The position numbers and the translations under genes were made by a program. The notes beneath the pieces were generated by a model, which worked only from the letters and a program-made list of their open reading frames with translations, did not search any database and was not told the DNA's origin. A DNA stretch of 64,000 nt from Castellaniella defragrans_A (GTDB lineage: Bacteria > Pseudomonadota > Gammaproteobacteria > Burkholderiales > Burkholderiaceae_B): assembly GCF_040394755.1 (NCBI RefSeq), contig NZ_JBEBRQ010000007.1; one strand, written 5' to 3'. Each line of letters starts with the position of its first letter. Position 1 is the first letter of the stretch. This document shows, piece after piece, positions 62,010 through 64,000 of the stretch.

Positions 62010-62312
62010 GGCGGGCCTCCGGTGCCGGATGATTGCGCAAAGCCGTTATCGCTCAGGCGGCTGATGGTGGTGTGCCCCTGTCAGTACAAAACGAATTCCT
62101 CACCTTCGTGGCAGCTCCAGCCTTCTTCCGGGCGGTCGAGGCCTGATCTGTCACCTATTGTGAATTCATTTTTTTCTGATTTATGTAGGTATTTTCCCGT
62201 GAGGAAAATAATTTACAGATGTTTACTTGCGCGCCATGCCAGTCAGCGCACTGGTGTACCCGGGAGCTGCATGAGGCATAATGAGCGCCAACGACAATCC
62301 GTGAGAGACGGT
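62010..62312. promoter_or_regulatory. Divergent promoter region of the liv operon with inverted repeat
   Basis: About 300 bases without a gene between livH and the small membrane protein. The middle (62160-62220) is clearly richer in A and T than the surroundings and probably holds promoters in both directions. TATTTTCC (62190-62197) and GGAAAATA (62203-62210) form an eight-base inverted repeat around a five-base spacer, a candidate operator. An earlier in-frame ATG for the downstream small gene lies at 62271. Confidence 0.5.
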
Positions 62313-62651
62313 ATGAGTGAATTGATAGCGTTATCCGCAAGCCCCTTTGCGTTATGGCTGATTGCCAGCTGGCTTGCTTGTGCGCTCGTGACGGCGTTTG
62401 TCGCGGGTGAGAAATCGCGTTGCGCCATCTGCTGGTTTCTGGCTGGCGTGCTTTTGGGGCCTCTTGCGTTGCTGGTCGCGGCGGCGCTTCCGGACAGAAA
62501 CAAAGCGAAATCACAGGACCAAGCGCTGGCCGGGCAAGAGGCCGCCTCGCAATCCAGGAAGGGTGTCGCCGGCAAGCCATCGCCATTGGTCGCGTTCGGG
62601 ATCATCGTTGCGATTGTATTGATCTACGCTATTTACGAACACTTTCGCTAG
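62313..62651 (+). CDS. Small membrane protein of unknown function
   Basis: A 112-residue protein I cannot assign to a named gene. It has two N-terminal hydrophobic segments (ASPFALWLIASWLACALVTA and WFLAGVLLGPLALLVAAALP) around a short loop with SRCAICW, and a C-terminal hydrophobic segment (LVAFGIIVAIVLIYAIYEHF) after a charged Lys/Gln/Ser linker. The GR/KxxxxWFxxGxLxGPxAL pattern recurs in many small bacterial membrane proteins. A start at the ATG 42 bases upstream, preceded by GGGAG, is also possible. It is divergent from the liv operon; no partner is evident. Confidence 0.65.
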   Translation: MSELIALSASPFALWLIASWLACALVTAFVAGEKSRCAICWFLAGVLLGPLALLVAAALPDRNKAKSQDQALAGQEAASQSRKGVAGKPSPLVAFGIIVAIVLIYAIYEHFR

Positions 62652-62876
62652 GGACACCTCCCGGAGTTCAAGCTGTTTTGACGGTTTGGCATTAAAGGTG
62701 AGGATGCAGTCTTATATCCGGCCTGTTGGTGCAGGACTTCCGTCCTGCTGGCCCTGATGGAATCCGCTCACGACGAGGTTCCCATCTGAACATCGAGCCC
62801 TGGGCTCATCTTCTCTATCGGGTTTCCCTCGCGTTGGTCCGACCTGATTTGCCATCGCGTCTCTTTCGCCATCACC

Positions 62877-62999
62877 CTATACGGGCGTCTTGCAAGCGGC
62901 GTTGGAATCCACGGCACCTTCCGGTGATGTATCACAATCGCGAGCGCCACGCATGAGCAGTGTGCGCAGATACATGTCGCCTCGCTTGGACAGGCCCAT
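62877..62999 (-). pseudogene. IS110/IS1111-type transposase fragment
   Basis: A 40-codon open stretch reads GLSKRGDMYLRTLLMRGARD and ends at TAG. The SKRGDxYLRTLLxxGAR pattern is the well-known C-terminal signature of IS110-family transposases (Transposase_20 domain). A stop codon precedes it in frame; weak continuation in another frame (VTQQSAGRP before it) suggests frameshifts. No full transposase, no ends and no target duplication were found, so this is a decayed remnant. Confidence 0.6.
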
Positions 63000-63128
63000 C
63001 TATCGTGGCAGTGAGGATCCCCTATCAGGGTCTTCCTGCGGACTGTTGCGTTACCCCGCTGCCGGGGGGGGGTGTCCATACCATCCGAATAAGTTCGGCG
63101 GGCAAACAGACGCCGGAATATCACGGAA

Positions 63129-63175
63129 CCATTATAAGAATAATCACAAAGCCATTATAAGAATGCTCTTATGGT
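63129..63175. promoter_or_regulatory. Direct repeats and hairpin upstream of the adhesin
   Basis: CCATTATAAGAAT occurs twice, at 63129-63141 and 63152-63164, with starts 23 bases apart, about two helical turns. The second copy also pairs with the following CTCTTATGG (ATAAGA-ATGC-TCTTAT). Such spacing suits a regulator binding site, or these may be remnants of IS ends. The distance to the adhesin start is about 350 bases. Confidence 0.35.
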
Positions 63176-63516
63176 TTTGATTTCCATATTGAATTAAAAA
63201 GTACTTCTACTGTCTTTGACGGCATGGCCAAAGCCCTTTTGGTCATGGGGAATATGAAATCAATTCTCGTGTGTCGTGCTGTTTTCCCAAACGCCGGACA
63301 GCGCTGGGGCATTATTTAGGCCCTCGGCATCGTTGCCGGAAATGCCAGGTCGAGACGTATTACCCACGGCCCACATGCACGCCGAATGCCAGAGTTTTCT
63401 GTGACTTGTCAGCCGCATGATGACACTGCTTGGCCCTCTGGGCCAGGGCAACACAGATGGGAGATGGCGTACATCAGGAATAAAGCATAATCATCTGATT
63501 CAAAAAAAGGAATTTC

Positions 63517-64000
63517 ATGAACAGGGTTTACAGAACGATATGGAATGAGCGGACGGGAAATTTCGTGGTCGTGTCCGAACTCGACCGCGCGCGCGGCAAG
63601 CGCTCAGGTGCCAGCCTTGTGCGGCGAGCCGTGGTCAACGTGGTTTTGGCTGGAGCGGGGCTGGTTGGAGGTAGCGGTGTAGCTGGGGCTGCGATTATTG
63701 AAATCGGCGATGATGCGGAAACGCAGTCGTCAGATGGCATTGCCATTGGCAATGGCGCCAAGTCCGCTGACGGGGCACCCGTTGCGATTGGCAAGGACAG
63801 CAATGCCTCAGGGTCCAATAGCATGGCGATCGGCAATCTGGCCGAAGCCAGCGGCGACAGCAGCATTGCCACGGGTGATGGTGCCAGCGCTTGGGGCGAC
63901 AATAGCATTGCCACTGGCACAAGCGCCAATGCTGAGGGTGACAACAGCATGGCGATCGGTAATCTGGCCGAAGCCAGCGGCGGCAGCAGCATTGCCACCG
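63517..64000 (+). CDS. Trimeric autotransporter adhesin (YadA/Hia type), 5' part
   Basis: The frame is open from an ATG, preceded by AAAAAAAGG, to the window edge (161 codons) and continues beyond. The first 30 residues, NRVYRTIWNERTGNFVVVSE and on to RGKRSG, are an extended signal peptide region (ESPR) of type V secretion. A hydrophobic signal core follows (VVNVVLAGAGLVGGSGVAGA). From about residue 70 the sequence is built of 14-residue YadA-head repeats with NSMAIG, SSIATG and NSIATG cores. Such proteins trimerise on the cell surface and bind host matrix or other cells. The stalk and membrane anchor lie outside, so type and integrity cannot be confirmed. Confidence 0.88.
   Translation, partial: MNRVYRTIWNERTGNFVVVSELDRARGKRSGASLVRRAVVNVVLAGAGLVGGSGVAGAAIIEIGDDAETQSSDGIAIGNGAKSADGAPVAIGKDSNASGSNSMAIGNLAEASGDSSIATGDGASAWGDNSIATGTSANAEGDNSMAIGNLAEASGGSSIAT
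63820..64000 (+). repeat. 126-base repeat period in adhesin head
   Basis: The 55 bases from 63820 recur 126 bases later, from 63946 to the window edge, with three mismatches (at 63834, 63857 and 63873 of the first copy). The period equals 42 residues, or three 14-residue head repeats. At the DNA level this suggests recent duplication and possible copy-number change by slippage or recombination. Confidence 0.75.

Larger units (their letters stand above)
62652..63516. other. Gene-poor region with decayed insertion sequence
   Basis: About 865 bases with no intact gene. It holds a small hairpin (GCAGGAC-TTCC-GTCCTGC at 62731-62748), a broken IS110-type transposase piece on the minus strand, a run of nine G after 63063, and AT-rich repeats near 63129-63175. 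Base composition is visibly lower in GC than the rest of the window. It separates the liv region from the adhesin gene and looks like a point of past insertion or rearrangement. Confidence 0.6.

Noticed and set aside
62726..62956. Short plus-strand open frame in the gene-poor region
   Set aside because: It lies antisense to the IS110-type signature, which is the better explanation, and has no ribosome-binding site or recognisable features.
63820..64000. CRISPR-like repeats at the right end
   Set aside because: The repeats are in frame within a protein built of 14-residue units and the spacing is coding, so they are adhesin head repeats.

Overview
The window is GC-rich chromosomal DNA from a betaproteobacterium, most likely of the family Alcaligenaceae (Bordetella, Achromobacter, Castellaniella and relatives). 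That placement is inferred from the gene set and order (surE-pcm-nlpD, gmk-rpoZ-spoT, recCBD, a fadNAE-type cluster, liv operon) and from protein similarity as remembered; no database search was possible. Nearly all of the DNA codes for protein. No tRNA, rRNA or CRISPR array was recognised.

Region 1 (1-13.1 kb) is devoted to fatty acids. A plus-strand cluster encodes the end of a thiolase, a FadB-type hydratase/dehydrogenase, a FadL-type outer membrane transporter, a hotdog thioesterase-like protein, FadD and an exported chalcone-isomerase-like protein. It ends at a bidirectional terminator and faces a minus-strand operon of thiolase, FadN-type enzyme and acyl-CoA dehydrogenase, with a LysR regulator divergent from it. 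The window therefore carries two complete but differently built beta-oxidation modules.

Region 2 (13.2-20 kb) holds TenA, a YadGH-type ABC exporter, a divergent BaeSR-like two-component pair followed by a Spy/CpxP-like periplasmic protein with a BaeR-box-like site, then an NlpC/P60 lipoprotein and YggS. Region 3 (20.1-29.4 kb) is a tightly coupled recC-recB-recD operon.

Region 4 (29.4-50.6 kb) is mostly housekeeping: an acyl-CoA synthetase, NAD(P)HX repair, a HAD phosphatase, a single frame joining TadA to an LD-carboxypeptidase, YbiT, YigZ, a purine permease, TsaD, PlsY, SurE-Pcm-NlpD, a DEDDy exonuclease, RlmD, an MFS carrier, ArgH, PII, an RluF-like pseudouridine synthase, RlmJ and UgpQ. 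Region 5 (50.6-57.2 kb) has PpiD and a minus-strand series xthA, an unrecognised acidic protein, gmk, rpoZ and spoT.

Region 6 (57.3-64 kb) contains a livHMGF-livK amino-acid transport operon, a small membrane protein, then about 0.9 kb without an intact gene that holds a decayed IS110-type transposase fragment and AT-rich repeats. The window ends inside a trimeric autotransporter adhesin with an extended signal peptide; this end looks like an accessory region.

No wholly new system was proven. The least ordinary items are the TadA-LdcA joined frame with its His/Cys-rich linker, the adhesin and its upstream region, a 38-base perfect palindrome, the exported chalcone-isomerase-like protein in a fatty-acid uptake cluster, and the unrecognised protein coupled to gmk.
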